64,000 nucleotides of DNA from Mauremys mutica (lineage: Eukaryota; Chordata; Testudines; Geoemydidae), in NCBI RefSeq assembly GCF_020497125.1, contig NC_059089.1:29096282-29160281 (forward strand), written 5' to 3'. Numbering within the stretch: the stretch's first letter is position 1; every line of letters starts with the position of its first letter. This document shows positions 1 through 10,865 of the stretch, piece by piece. The notes below the pieces were generated by a model. That model saw only the letters and a program-made list of their open reading frames with translations, was not told where the DNA came from and made no database searches. Both the position numbers and the translations under genes were made by a program.

Positions 1-1799
1 TAACTGTCTGCGGTAGCATTTTAGCAAAGTTGTAATCATAGTTAAAATTATTTCCAGCTAAACTTGCTTGTGGTAAATACTGTAAACATTTTAAATACAC
101 AATACTGTTTGGCCAGCCATGTAAGGGCCCTGTCTAGAGCAATGCTTTAAACAGTTTTAATATGATTTGGCTCTATCCATATGCGCTGGCCAACAAGAAA
201 AGGGCTTCATTCCATGGAGAGAAGATCAAAAGCACAACATGCCTTCATTCAGAAGGTATGTATGAGAAGAGATTAAAGAAAGGAGGAGGGAACAAGGGGA
301 CAGAGATACACAGAACGGTTCTCTGCCTCTTCTTTTTCATCTTCACCTTGTCTGTTGTTATTTCTCTGTGTTCCCACACCAAACCAAAGTAGGAGATTAC
401 CATGGAAATCTCCTGTATTTTTTCTGCCCAGTCTTTTTAAATTTAACTCCTGGAGAATATAGCTAACCCTGTGGGATCAAAGGATTGTGAGAAGATGAGA
501 TTTTCTTTTATATCTATGGATTTGGATTGCCCCTAGGTATCCTGCAGGGTTGCACTGTTTAGAACAAGACAATATGATGACTGGAAACCAGATCTTTGGA
601 GCCATTCCTACTACTCCACTCCTCTGCTAGTAATTCTTTTGATGATTCACACTAGCCAGGAGTTTTGACAGACTCGCAACCAACTGTGTTTCTTGCTTAG
701 CTGTAATGCTCTAATCTGCTGCCAGTTGGATACTGAATGCCACCAGCATTTTGTAATATCCATGTTCATTTTTCAATGACCCACATTTATGTAACTATAA
801 ATACATTATTAAAGTGAATCCAGTGTGATTTGCTGAAGAATAAATTAATTTCTGAAGTGGTTTAGCTGAATTAGTTGCGCGAATTCAGATTGGGAAAGAT
901 GAAATTAAACATAAAGGGTATAGCATACTGTTTCCCTATTAAAAAAAAGTTTTAAATATATCCTTTGCACTCAAGCCTATATATGTTATATATAGCATAA
1001 CTGATCTAGGAATAAGACCCTTACTAAGGGCTTTCTAAATGCTAAGGGAATTCTCCTCCTTCTATCTTCTATCAGTTAAAACACGTCCTTGAGACAACTT
1101 TCTGTATCCTCCAAAGCTTTTTGATCCTGTCACCTTCTGGAAGCTAGCCAATTCCCATGTCAGTAATCCCTGGGTAGTGACTATTGTGGGACCGTGGGTA
1201 AGTTCTGTGCTAAGAAGGAATATGTGTTTCTAATTGCTGGGAGCCATTGCCAAGTCTGGATTCTTGGGTGGAGTAGTCCTGCCCTGTTGCAGGACACACT
1301 TAAAATCTCCATCATCCCTTATCTTATATTTCTGACATTACCTGCTTCCTCCGCTACTGATTCTTAACCAAGTCATGAGGAGGTGAATTAGCATGAGGAG
1401 GTGAATCAGGTTGGGAACTCAGGCCAGAGATGGTGGAGGAACTGACATGGAGCTGGCAGAAGGGATTAGGATTCCATTAGCCCACTGGTGATGGCGTTCC
1501 AGAGCTCAGCAGGGGTAGGTGGATAAAGACTGCAAAGAGCTTTCTGTTTAGGAGGTTGGTAGGTGAGGGAGCAGTGCAGCAGTTGCCACAGTAAAAGTCT
1601 AAGTCCAGTTGCTACTTACACATGCAGACTCCACATTCATCAGCAAATTCTAATCTTATTGCATTGGGAATTGCCTTCAGAAATGCAGGTCCTTATCACT
1701 TTTGCTAAATGAGAATCTGCATAAGCTGTTAAAAACAAGTTTATTCTCTTTTCTGGACTCTGTCTATTAGAGGGTGAGATAATCAGAACCCTAACAATC
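1..1799. other. Non-coding stretch, probably intron
   Basis: This AT-rich sequence holds only short chance ORFs (for example 162-392 and 1640-1831) with no recognisable domain and no convincing splice-flanked exon. No terminal repeats or target duplications stand out. It is probably intronic or intergenic background, possibly the large intron upstream of the RALGPS1 exons found later in the window. Confidence 0.5.
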
Positions 1800-1837
1800 T
1801 CTCGAGTAGAGGCAATGGTGCACAGACACACAAGTTA

Positions 1838-2050
1838 ATGAATTTCATCGAGAAAATTTTGAGAAAAATGATCACACACACAACAGTCAGTCACTCTTCT
1901 CCAGTAGGAGAACACTTTAACCTTTCTGGTCATTCAATGACAGCCCTGCGGGTGGCAATTTTGCAACAGAAAAGTTTCAAAAACAGACTCCAAAGAGAAA
2001 CTGCTGAGCTGGAATTGATATGCAAACTAGATACAATCACCTTAGTTTAA
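1838..2050 (+). pseudogene. Penelope-like ORF, C-terminal remnant
   Basis: An open frame of 70 codons; the family-like part runs from about residue 18 to the end. It contains an SPVG-HFNL-GH motif and an ERETAELELICKLDTI-like end that matches the remnant at 50.79-50.88 kb (QRETAELELIFKLDTI). In Penelope-like elements this region lies at the extreme C-terminus, next to the GIY-YIG nuclease, which nicks target DNA for priming. No GIY-YIG residues or RT motifs remain here, so no activity is expected. The ATG at 1838 is probably not a real start. Confidence 0.45.
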
Positions 2051-2280
2051 ATAGGGACTGGGAATGGCTGAGCCATTACAAACATTGAATCTATCTCCCC
2101 TTGTAAATATTCTCACACTTCTTATCAAACTGTCTGTACTGGGCTATCTTGATTATCACTTCAAAAGTGGTTTTTTTTCCCTTACTTAATTGGCCTCTTA
2201 GAGTTGGTAGCAACTCCCACCTTTTCATGCTCTCTGTATGTGTGTATATATCTCCTCAATATATGTTCCATTCTATGCAT

Positions 2281-2318
2281 CCGAAGAAGTGGGCTGTAGC
2301 CCACGAAAGCTTATGCTC
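2281..2318 (+). ncRNA. Hammerhead-like stem-loop in Penelope tail
   Basis: The sequence ccgaaga, then stem gtgggc-tgta-gcccac, then gaaa, then gc-ttat-gc-tc follows the order of a type I hammerhead ribozyme core (CUGANGA, stem II, GAAA, short stem III, UH cleavage site). Hammerheads are known from terminal repeats of Penelope-like elements. Here core position 4 is C instead of U, one extra A precedes stem II, and flanking stem I does not pair well. This is a candidate relic rather than a working ribozyme. Confidence 0.3.
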
Positions 2319-2717
2319 AAATAAATTTGTTAGTCTCTAAGGTGCCACAAGTACTCCTGTTCTTTTCACTCTTCTAAAGCATTTCTCGGTTTTTTTAATG
2401 TTAACCTTCCACTCCTCCCCCATACCCAATCACCATTCAAGATTCTCTGCTAATGATGACCTGTGTGATAATCAGTTTTATAAGCCGTGGTATGTTTTAA
2501 AATTATTTTCTATGTGTGATCTTTTGTAGATGGATTAGAACTCTGTATTTCAAGCTAAAAAAGGATATAGCTAAGTTTCCCCTTGAATAGATTAAAAACA
2601 TAACATGTACTAAATATCAGTCATGGATTTTGACCACACAGAATTCAAAACAGTACAGTCTGTGACTATATTTTCCCAATTTTTTATTTTGGCCTGAATA
2701 CCCACAGTTATCAATGT

Positions 2718-2732
2718 CAAGTAATATAGGGT
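2718..2732. repeat. Target-site duplication, left copy
   Basis: caagtaatatagggt, repeated exactly at 2928-2942 on the other side of the foldback element. Confidence 0.85.
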
Positions 2733-2927
2733 AACAGAGGGGTAGCCGTGTTAGTCTGGATCTGTAAAAGCAGCAAAGAGTCTTGTGGCGCCTTATAGAC
2801 TAACAGACGTTTTGGAGCATGAGCTTTCGTGGGTGAATACCCATGCATCCGACGAAGTGGGTATTCACCCACGAAAGCTCATGCTCCAAAACGTCTGTTA
2901 GTCTATAAGGTGCCACAAGACTCTTTG
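2733..2927. mobile_element. Foldback Penelope-type short element with 15-bp TSD
   Basis: The 195-bp insert is bounded by a perfect 15-bp duplication, caagtaatatagggt, at 2718-2732 and 2928-2942. Most of it is one long hairpin: the arm ending at 2843 (gcaaagagtc...ataccca) is complementary to 2857-2927 with a single mismatch, separated by a loop of about 14 nt. The right arm ends in ttagtctataaggtgccaca, close to the 3' tail of the Penelope-like fragment at 2.3 kb, and it repeats the gtgggt/acccac-gaaagc stem. An inverted partial copy of the 3' end is a typical Penelope insertion product. A transcript would fold into a nearly perfect duplex. Confidence 0.7.
2849..2886 (+). ncRNA. Second hammerhead-like core
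   Basis: ccgacga, stem gtgggt-attc-acccac, gaaa, gc-tcat-gc-tc: the same architecture as at 2281-2318, with compensated stem II changes (gtgggc/gcccac there, gtgggt/acccac here). Position 7 of the core is free in hammerheads, so only C at position 4 and the extra A depart from consensus. Stem I is not convincing. Confidence 0.3.
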
Positions 2928-2942
2928 CAAGTAATATAGGGT
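2928..2942. repeat. Target-site duplication, right copy
   Basis: Exact 15-bp partner of 2718-2732. Confidence 0.85.
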
Positions 2943-3665
2943 TAGAGTCTCCTCTCAGTTTGACTATTATAAATCAGGAGTAAGATCATTGCAGTCAGTG
3001 GAGTTTAAATAGTGAAAACTGATGTGAGAGTAGAATCAAATGCATGGTGACTTAAGGCCCAGCTCCACAAAGGGCTGAGGACATTGTAATGCCATTTAAA
3101 TTAATGTGATTTCAGGGCAGTTATTCTCTCCCATGAGATACTAGACACATCGAAGGTTGAGCTGCTTAAGTATTAAAGGTAATAAAACTTAAGTTGACAG
3201 CATTCTAGCTAAACTCTGAGGCCTTGTCTACACTACAAGACTATTTCGAATCAACTTAGTTCGAATTTGTGGATTCGACCTTATGAAGTCGAATTTGTGT
3301 ATCCATACTAAATACACTAATTCGAATTTCTGAGTCCACATTCACGGGGCCAGCGTCGACTTTGGAAGCGGTGCACTGTGGGAAGCTATCCCACAGTTCC
3401 CGCAGTCCCCGCTGCCAGTGGAATGCTGGGTAGAGCCCCCAATGCCTGCTGGGGGAAAAAATGTGTCGAGGGTGGTTTTGGGTAACTGTCATCATTGAAC
3501 CGTCAATCACGCCCTCCCTCCTTGAAAGCGCCTGCGGGCAATCTGTTCGTGCACTTTTCTGGTCAGTGACAGCGCGGACGCCACAGCACTGCAAGCACGG
3601 AGCCCGCTGCGATCATCGCCGTTTTCTCCTTCTCGCACTTTATCGTCCACCTCTTCCACAGTCAG

Positions 3666-3976
3666 CTGCTGAGAAATTGGGCTACTTTTCAATGGTGCTG
3701 CAAGCACTGGGGGATCATAGGGGACGTTTTACAAACATCAACGTCGGGTGGCCGGGCAAGGTTCATGATGCGTGTGTTTTCAGGAACTGTGGGCTGCTCA
3801 GACGCCTGCAGGAAGGTAGTTTCTTCCCGGACCACGAAATAACTGTTGTGGATGTGCAGATGCCTATAGTCATCCTCGGGGACCCAGCCTGCCCGCTAAT
3901 GCACTTGCTCATGAAGCCCTATACAGGCACCTGGGACAGCGACAAGGAACTCTTCAAATACCAGCGAGCAGCGTGA
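3666..3976 (+). pseudogene. Harbinger (HARBI1-like) transposase, truncated
   Basis: The frame reads GYFSMVLQAL, then GRFTNINVGWPGKVHDACVF and later VILGDPACPLM-LLMKPYTG, the hallmarks of the DDE_Tnp_4 domain of PIF/Harbinger transposases. The Asp in KVHDA is the likely second catalytic residue. The N-terminal third, including the first catalytic Asp region, is absent: the sequence just upstream of GYFSMV reads as element 5' leader, suggesting an internal deletion. The frame then ends at QRAA-stop (3976), before the region that normally carries the catalytic Glu. An AATAAA at about 4109 may be the old polyadenylation signal. The product could not catalyse transposition. Confidence 0.8.
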
Positions 3977-4847
3977 CCTGTGACTGTTCAGTTTCTTTAC
4001 AGAGAAGCTGAACCTGCCCCTGTTTCTTTACCCAGTTACTGTTGACTCTCCTCTTCGGTTACATACCCCGTTCACCCCGTTACCCCCACTTCCAGCACAC
4101 ATGTAAAAATAAAATACATGTCCCATTATTACTTAACAAAGGTTTCTTTATTCATGACTTTTCGTGAAAGGGTTGAAACTGGGACGCAGGCTGTGCTGGG
4201 TAGGGTGTGCGGTGATGTAAAGACCGCCTCTAAACTCAAGGAATGACAGGCTCCTGCTCCTAGAGTGGTCCGCAGTGCCGGAATGCTTCTTTCAACGGAG
4301 CCTGCCATCCCTCTTTATGGAATTCTGTGTGCGGGCGGATATGTGACCTTGTGGTGGAGGAGGACGGATACAGATTCCTCAGCTGCGTGACTCAGCAGTC
4401 CAGGACAAGGACCGCTGTATAAGATCTGTAACCGCCCTCCCCCGATGCAAAGTCACATCTCCCCCGCCCACACAGATCCTGGAAACCACCTCCAAAAACC
4501 GACCAGGTTGCCTACTGACTGCACCGTGTGTGTGACCCGCTGCTGATCCTGCCCCCGTGTCTGTACCCTGGGAAAGGTGACTGTCCTATGCAATTAACCA
4601 CCCCCTTCCCCACGCCCCCCCATTCGAACACAGTCTTCTTTGAAAAAACATAACGGAAACAGTAATTAACAGCAAAGCATTTTTATTACTTAAGTAGACA
4701 GTTAGGGGATGGGACTGGGATTGGGACTACTGTGAGTCTGGAAGTGAAGGACTTCGGCAAATGTAGGGTATGAGAGCTTTTGGGTACTTGAGCACTGTGC
4801 TGTGGTGCATTGACAGTATTCACGTCCCCGGCCACCCCTCCTCCTGA

Positions 4848-5221
4848 TTATTTTCGGTGATGGGGGGATGGGACTTTGTGGCGGGGGAGTGCGGTTGCAG
4901 ATACACTGCAGGGTGTCTCTGTCCTCCTGCGGTTCTGCAGAACATCCACAAGGCGCCTGAGCGTGTCCGTTTGCTCCCTCACTAGTCCAAGCATTGTTTC
5001 AGTCGCCTGCTTGTCTTCCTCACGCCACCTCTCCTCCCGTTCGCTGTGTGAGCGCTGGCACAGAGAGACGGTCTCCCTCCACTGGCTCTGCTGGTCCGCC
5101 TCTGCTAGGTAGCAGCCCATACGTTCCTCGAACATCTTGTCCCTTGTCTTTTTCTTTCGCCGCCTAATCTTTGCCAGCCTCTGCGAGGGGGATGCTGTGG
5201 CAGGTCTGGAGACAGTGGAAG
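4848..5221 (-). pseudogene. Harbinger Myb/SANT-like protein, exon 2
   Basis: The minus-strand acceptor ctcacag (plus 5222-5228) opens an exon that joins exon 1 in phase: the split codon a|ct restores the frame entering STVSRPATASPSQRLAKIRR. The exon encodes a basic stretch (RLAKIRRRKKKTRDKMFEE) and a long charged, probably coiled-coil helix (REERWREEDKQATETML, then REQTDTLRRLVDVLQNRR), ending at 4848. This C-terminal coiled coil is typical of the Myb-like partner proteins of Harbinger elements. This exon itself carries no stop; the breaks are in exon 1. Confidence 0.75.
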
Positions 5222-7138
5222 CTGTGAGATGGGAAACAGGGAGTGAATTCCTTGCAAAGATACATTTTTGCGAACAATTAACTGAGTGTAGGCTGTCTCT
5301 GTGAATTCTGGGTTGAGACCCCTGTGCCTGCTGGGGCACAAATAATTTTCGCGGTGGATTCTGGGTAAATGTCGCCAGTCATTCCTTCCTCCGGGAAAGC
5401 AACGGCAGACAATCATTTCAAGCCCGTTTTCCCAGAATTGCCCTGGCATACGCCATAGCGTGGCAACCATGGACACTGTTTTGCCTTTTGTGTATGTCAT
5501 CGTATGTGTACTAGATGCCGCTGACAGAGGCGGGCCAGCAGCGCTACACAGCAGCATGCTTTTGCTTTTGCATGACAGCAGAGATGGTTACCAGCCATAT
5601 TGTACCATCAACCATACCATAAATTGGTAATAAGATGGTAATAAGATGGGCATGGTTACCTGTCCTTTTGCACTGCCCCATTTGGTGCTGTCATAAGTGC
5701 CCCTGGCCGAGCAGCCAGGGGCGCAAAAGCAAAAATTGGGAATGACTCCCTGAGTCAATCCCTCCTTTTTGGTATCTAAAAATAGAATCAGTCCTGCCTA
5801 GATTATGGGCAAGTGTACTAGAGAACCACTGTATCATAGAACCAGAGAGCACAGCTGCTCTGTGTCTGATCCTGCATAAATTATGAGCTGTATGCTATTC
5901 ACAGGGGGTGCTCCTGCAACAACACCACCTGTTCATTCCGTTCTTACCCAGCCTTCCTGGGCTACCATACCATTGTCCCCCCACTTGTGTGATGAAGTAA
6001 TAAAGAATGCAGGAATAAGACACAGTGACTTGTTTGTGAGAAATGAGTGGAAGGAAGCCTCCAGCTGCAATGATAGTCCAGGCAGGACATTAAGGAGTGT
6101 GGATGAAGGAGCCCATCATCCCTCTGCTAGTCCAAGGGCAATTGAATCTTTTATTTACAATGAAGGGTGGGGGCCCCCTGTTGCAATGATGAGGACGGTT
6201 ACCAGCCATATTGTACCATCAGCCATCAAAAATTAGGGACAGGCGCCCTTGATTGACCTTACTGATACTAGTCGGCATGGTTACCAGCCCTTTTGCACTG
6301 CCCCATGTGCCAATAGGCTGATGATGAGAATGGATTTCCATCTTATTGTACCATCAGCCATCCATAGCGTGGGGGGAGCAAGGATGTTGGTGTTGAGTGC
6401 TGCACCATCGCGTCTATCTGCAGCATTCAGTAAAGATAGGGTGACATGTAAAAGAGTCAACAGAGGATTGTTTTCACTTCTGGTGGTGGGTGGGGTGTGT
6501 GCGCAAATTGCCGAACTATGCCCTGACCCACCGCAGACACTGTGTTTGACCCTAGAAGCATTTGGAGCTCATCCAAGAATGCAAATACTTTTCGGAGACA
6601 GCAGGAACTGTGGGATACCTTGCGTCCTCATTCCCCCCTCCCTCCATGAGCGTCCATTATATTCTTTGGCTTTCCGTTACGCTCGTCACGCAGCTGCGTG
6701 CTGATTCTGTGCTATGCCGTCTGTCCGTAGATTTCTTAAAAATACTTTGGACCAGGCGTAAAATTACAGTAATTACCCTAATTAGATGCAGGAGTCTCCG
6801 AGCGAGATCACCCTGAGGAGGGTCACTGAAGGAGATAGAGAGCGCATGCTGCGTGAAAGCTAGCACGAACCAGGGCCCGATGCAGCCGTGCTCGGGGAGG
6901 CAGTGCTCCCTGAGTTCCTCATGAAAGCCTCGCGCGGAAAACTGTGCTACCACGGAGCACCCAATAAGGCAGCTCTCCCCAGGAACCTCCTGCTGATGCT
7001 TTTCGATTAACGCAAGGAGAGCTTCGTGGAGATCTCCAAGGATGATTTCTGTTCTATCCCCATATCTAGAGAGACCTTTCACACAGTTAAGATTCCTGTT
7101 ATATTAAGAATAAAAGTTAACATGGTTAAGGCACTTAC
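5222..7138 (-). other. Intron of the Harbinger Myb-like gene
   Basis: The minus-strand intron is bounded by GT (7138-7137) and AG (5223-5222) in matching phase. It holds several near-copies of a phrase resembling ggttaccagccatattgtac (about 5586, 6198) and related variants (6278, 6335), a loose internal repeat whose origin I do not recognise. The ORFs in it are spurious. Confidence 0.55.
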
Positions 7139-7662
7139 TGACTGCTCCTTCCCCTGATTCAGGATCCGGGTTCATGGCCGGGGAGGGTTGGTAGGGGATC
7201 TCCGTGACGGTGATGAATAGATCCTGGCTGTCGGGGAAACCAGCGTTGTAAGCGCTCTCGCCTGCCTCGTCCTCCACAAACCCTTCCTCATCTTCCCCAT
7301 CCGCGAACATCACTGAGGAACTGGCCGTCGACACTGTCCCATCGTCAGAGTCCACGGTCACTGGTGGGGCAGTGGTGGCAGGCTCCGTAGCGTCCGTTTG
7401 CCGCTTTGATTTTTTGGTAGCCTTGTCTGGGGTCCTTGATTTTCACACGGCGCTGCGTTGCATCCCGCCTGTATCCTCTGTCTCTCATGGCTTTGGAGAC
7501 CTTCTCGTAGGTCTTCGCATTTCCTGTTTTGGAGCGCAGCTCCGAAAGCACAGACTCCTCGCCCCACACACCGATCAGATCGAAGAGTTCCCAGTCAGTC
7601 TATGCTGGGTCCCTCTTTCTATTCACAGATAACATGAACTCCTCTGCTGGAGAGCTCTGCAT
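7139..7662 (-). pseudogene. Harbinger Myb/SANT-like protein, exon 1
   Basis: Minus-strand reading starts at the ATG at 7662 (MQSSPAEEF). It enters a trihelix/Myb-SANT-like domain (GVWGEESVLSELRS, later YEKVSKAMRDRGY, then KDPRQGYQKIKAANGR) and then a long acidic linker (SDDGTVSTASSS, GEDEEGFVEDEAGES, FPDSQDLF). In Harbinger elements this protein binds DNA and works with the transposase. There are two lesions: a stop in the N-terminal part (PA-stop-TDWE, about 7585) and a deletion with frameshift between YQKIKAANGR and PPVTVDSDDG (about 7350-7365). The exon ends at a canonical minus-strand donor GTAAGT (plus 7133-7138) after ESGEGAV. Confidence 0.75.
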
Positions 7663-8282
7663 CGTTGCAGGTGCTGCGGAGCTCGCCCCAATGTCCAGCC
7701 AGGACGTCAGATTCAAAGTGCCCAGACAGGAAAATGAATTCAAATTTTCCCGGGTCATTTCCTGTGTGGCTGGTCAGAGAATCCAAGCTCCGACTGCTGT
7801 CCAGAGCGTCAACAGAGTGGTGCACTGTGGGATAGCTCCCGGAGCTACTAAGTTCGATTTGCATCCACACCTAGCCTAATTCGAGCTAGCCATGTCGAAT
7901 TTAGCATTACTCCACCTGCCGGGGTGGAGTACCAAATTCGAACTAAAGAGCCCTCTAGTTCGAATTAAATGGCTTCCTGGTGTGGACGGTTGAGCGGTTA
8001 GTTCGAATTAACGCTGCTAAATTCGAATTAAAGTCCTAGTGTAGACCAGGCCTGAGTGTGACATACTGTATTTTGCTCTTATGAGCTGCCTCATGTTACC
8101 AAACATAATATCATGGTAATGATCAGTCACTTCAAAATCCAGTAGGGGATGGGTGTCTGTTCTTCAGGTCCTTGACTTTAGTTGCCTGGCTTGAAGATGG
8201 AAATGGGGTTTCCTTTCCAGTATTTCTACTCCTTCAGCACATGCCCTTCTCCTCCTCCCCCTCTCCCTCCCACAGAGTATAG

Positions 8283-8593
8283 CAGGGGTCAGCAACCTTT
8301 CAGAAGTGGTGTGCTGAGTCTTCATTTATTCACTCTAATTTAAGGTTTTGCGTGCCAGTAATACATTTTAATGTTCTTAGAAGGTCTCTTTCTATAAGTC
8401 TATAATATATAACTAAAGTATTGTTGTATGTAAAGTAAATAAGGTTTTTAAAATGTTTAAGAAGCTTCATTTAAAATTAAATTAAAACGCAGAGCCCCCC
8501 TGACCGGTGGCCAGAACCCCGGCAGCGTGAGTGCCACTGAAAATCAGCTCGCGTGCCGCCTTCGGCACCCGTTCCATAGGTTGCCTGCCCCTG
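8283..8593. mobile_element. Short non-autonomous hAT element
   Basis: A 311-bp insert with imperfect terminal inverted repeats (caggggtcagcaacctt / rc of ccataggttgcctgcccctg). It is flanked by 8-bp duplications gagtatag (8275-8282) and gagtatac (8594-8601), with one mismatch. The CAGGGGT terminus and 8-bp duplication are typical of hAT transposons. There is no coding sequence. Confidence 0.8.
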
Positions 8594-8601
8594 GAGTATA
8601 C

Positions 8602-9817
8602 CAAAGATCATTGCATGGAGACATCATTTTTCTTAGTGAAGTATCATCTGTCTGTATAAGGCTCAGTGAAACAGTTTCATTTGTCAGTATTTCTGTTTGC
8701 AAAATATTGGAGAAAACCAGCTGTCCATTTTCCACCTGGATTGCCAACCAGTTTTCCAGTAAATCAAAACAGGAGGTAGACATTTGATTGAAGTGATTGT
8801 GTCACAACAGGGTATTTTTTGTATTAGTGGTAATCTCATTACATTGCCACATTTATGTATAATTGTGGATAGTGCTTTTATAGGAAAATTACATCTCCTC
8901 ATATAGAGAAGTTTGTTTTAAATAGTTTTAGAACATGGGACTTTACCAGAAATTTAATCCTGTGTTTTTCAGGGACTGTTCTGATTCACACAGCTTGATT
9001 GAGACTGTTTTTAAGTCCCTTAGATCTGCTATAAAAATAGGACATTAATGACACACAGAAAATGTTAATTGTTCACATTTCCCAATTGAATGCCTTAGCT
9101 GAAAAATGGCATCTGTGTTCCTGCAGTGTTGGCTAAGAGATGTCCAACGTTAACAGTTCATCCAGCAGACAGATTGTTTTGGAAGATATAGCTCAGTATT
9201 TTTTTTCCCAGAGCAAAACAGAATATTCGACATAATATGTAGCAGATATGTTTAGAGTTCCCAGTGTCTGACATTCTTTAGAATTAGAACATCACTGAAT
9301 GCAATGTTCAGTACAGATAGCTACATGTGTTCTTCTAGCGATCTCAGTGTCACTCTGAAAAGTAGCTAATCAGAACATAGAAAGTTTGGTTTTTACAAAA
9401 ACTTTGTCTATTTTGTCTAACAGTAGGGACCTGATCCATATTTTATATAATGTTAAATGGATCCATGTGAGAGTTTCCCAAACATTGGAGTGTGAGCTCC
9501 CAAAGGGGAATCTTGATATTTTTAACAACCCCTTCATTCAAGGGTCAACATTGTACATCTCCCCTTTAGAGTGCATTGGTAGTGGGAGTCAGATGAGCAG
9601 GTTCTTCAGAGGCAGTGTTGAGGATGAAGCCCATCGCTTTTAGAGCAGTAGTCAGGGCTCAGTGATAGATAAGTTCTGTTATTTCTTGTGTTTCCACTGT
9701 GCTTCAGAATGGAGAAATCCCTCGCTACTGAGGCCCCATAATACTTACCGACAAAGGAGTAAATGGGCTAAATTCTTACCTCAATATAGATCCATAGTAA
9801 CTCCCCAGAAATCAGGG
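8602..9817. other. Non-coding stretch
   Basis: AT-rich unique-looking sequence with only short unsupported ORFs (for example 9386-9643). I see no exon, repeat boundary or RNA gene here. Confidence 0.4.
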
Positions 9818-9956
9818 TTCTTCTTCAAGTTCTTGCTCATGTTGATTCCATTCTAGGTGTATGCGCGCTCACGTGTGCGGTCGTCGGAGATTTTTGCCTT
9901 AGTTGTATCCATAGGGCCAGCTGTGTCGCCCCCTTGAGTGCTGTGCTTATGCGTTG

Positions 9957-9993
9957 GTATATCAGGTGCCACTGGACCTATGCCCTCTCAGTT
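9957..9993 (+). promoter_or_regulatory. TATA plus initiator-like motif in DIRS 1 terminal repeat
   Basis: tatatc at about 9958 and ctctcagttcc with tcagtt at 9988-9993 sit about 30 bp apart inside the left terminal repeat. The same arrangement recurs in the left repeat of DIRS copy 4 (44335-44369), and the right repeats carry it facing inward. The spacing suits an RNA polymerase II core promoter; this is inference from position and motif. Confidence 0.35.
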
Positions 9994-10123
9994 CCTTCTT
10001 ACCGCCCTTGGTGGTTAGTCAGAGCACCTTTCCTTACATAGCAAGGGTTTGCGGTTTTATCTTTTCTGACTTTGAGCCTTAGGGCCTTGTAAATAGTTTG
10101 TTTATAGTAGTTAGTGTTAACTG

Positions 10124-10507
10124 GTGTTAAGTGGGGGCATGTCCCGGTCTCTGGGGTTTAAGCAATTTATGGAGTGTAACAGGCCTAAGCCTGTAAGTGA
10201 CCCCCACAGCAGTTGCCTCAAGTGCTTGGGGGAATCACATGTGAAGGACAAGCATCGTATTTGTAAAAATTTTCAACCCAGGACTCAGAAAGAGCGGGAT
10301 ATTTGCTTGTGGGCTCTCTTCATGGAGGCTGCCCTTTGTCTGGCTTCCGAGCCGTCTCACCAACACTCGCCTAGTACCTCAGCCTCGGTGTGCAGTGCAC
10401 CCCCGGCATCGGGCGCCACCCAGCACCACTCCCTGTCACCAGTGCCCAAAAAGAAAACAAAGAAGCATGGCTCCCTAGCTCTGAGCAAGAAGGACCATGG
10501 GACGTAG
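10124..10507 (+). pseudogene. DIRS 1 gag-like N-terminus
   Basis: The frame reads LGFKQFMECNRPKPVSDPHS, then SCLKCLGESHVKDKHRICK, FQPRTQKERD and a Ser/Pro-rich stretch. It aligns with the start of the intact gag of copy 4 (GFKPCAACQRHMPVGDPHDS, SCLRCLGETHHPDKCPIC, FKPRTRKERD). The Cys/His arrangement suggests a small zinc-binding module. Several of the Cys positions are changed (CAAC to FMEC, CPIC to HRIC), so metal binding would be lost. The frame ends at 10507, and further gag sequence runs out of frame up to the LINE insertion at 10878. Confidence 0.7.
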
Positions 10508-10865
10508 GGCAAAGGACCCAGTTCGGGCCACCCTGCCACTTCGGAGCCATGTGGACGTGCCACCCCAGTCAGGGCCCTTAGCCCCTTAAAGGATCCACCA
10601 CCGACTCCCAGGAGTGGTAGGGGACCCAAACCCCTGATGGCGCTGAGAGAGGAGAGGCGTCAGCCAGAACTGCACGTGCCACAGGAAATGGCAAAGGCTC
10701 CCCACGAGAGCAAGCCAGCTGCTAAGACCCCGCAGGGAGCAGTGGAGCACCGCTGATCCCTGAGACAAGACAGTGCTCTCCTCCACGCTGCAGATCTCCA
10801 GAGTTGGAGTCCAGATCCTCTGGAGCTTGCCCTCATTCACCGCGATCGTGATCCCCGCCGTATCT

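Larger units (their letters stand above)
1800..2365 (+). mobile_element. Penelope-like retroelement, 3' fragment
   Basis: A short degenerate coding piece (about 1838-2050) resembles the C-terminal tail of a Penelope-like element, where a GIY-YIG endonuclease follows the reverse transcriptase: a conserved SPVGEHFNLSGH block and then a basic/acidic RETAELELI block. About 230 bp of non-coding sequence follows. It ends in a tail with a stem-loop (gtgggc/gcccac) and the phrase ttagtctctaaggtgccaca. The same ORF block and the same tail recur as separate pieces at 50.69-50.90 kb, which supports one element family. The catalytic part of the endonuclease and the whole reverse transcriptase are missing, so this is a truncated, dead copy. 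The Penelope assignment rests on motif memory and is moderate. Confidence 0.55.
3220..8052. mobile_element. Harbinger DNA transposon, complete ends
   Basis: Termini ggccttgtctacact (3220) and agtgtagaccaggcc (ending 8052) are inverted repeats with one mismatch, flanked by the 3-bp duplication tga (3217-3219, 8053-8055). This agrees with the TNA-type 3-bp duplication of PIF/Harbinger elements. Both subterminal regions carry multiple ttcgaatt-type motifs in opposite orientation. The element has the usual two-gene Harbinger plan: a DDE transposase remnant on the plus strand at the left, and a Myb/SANT-like DNA-binding gene on the minus strand at the right. Both genes are damaged, so the copy is not autonomous. 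Confidence 0.85.

Noticed and set aside
162..392. 76-codon ORF
   Set aside because: No domain, no splice context, low-complexity basic start and hydrophobic end; chance frame.
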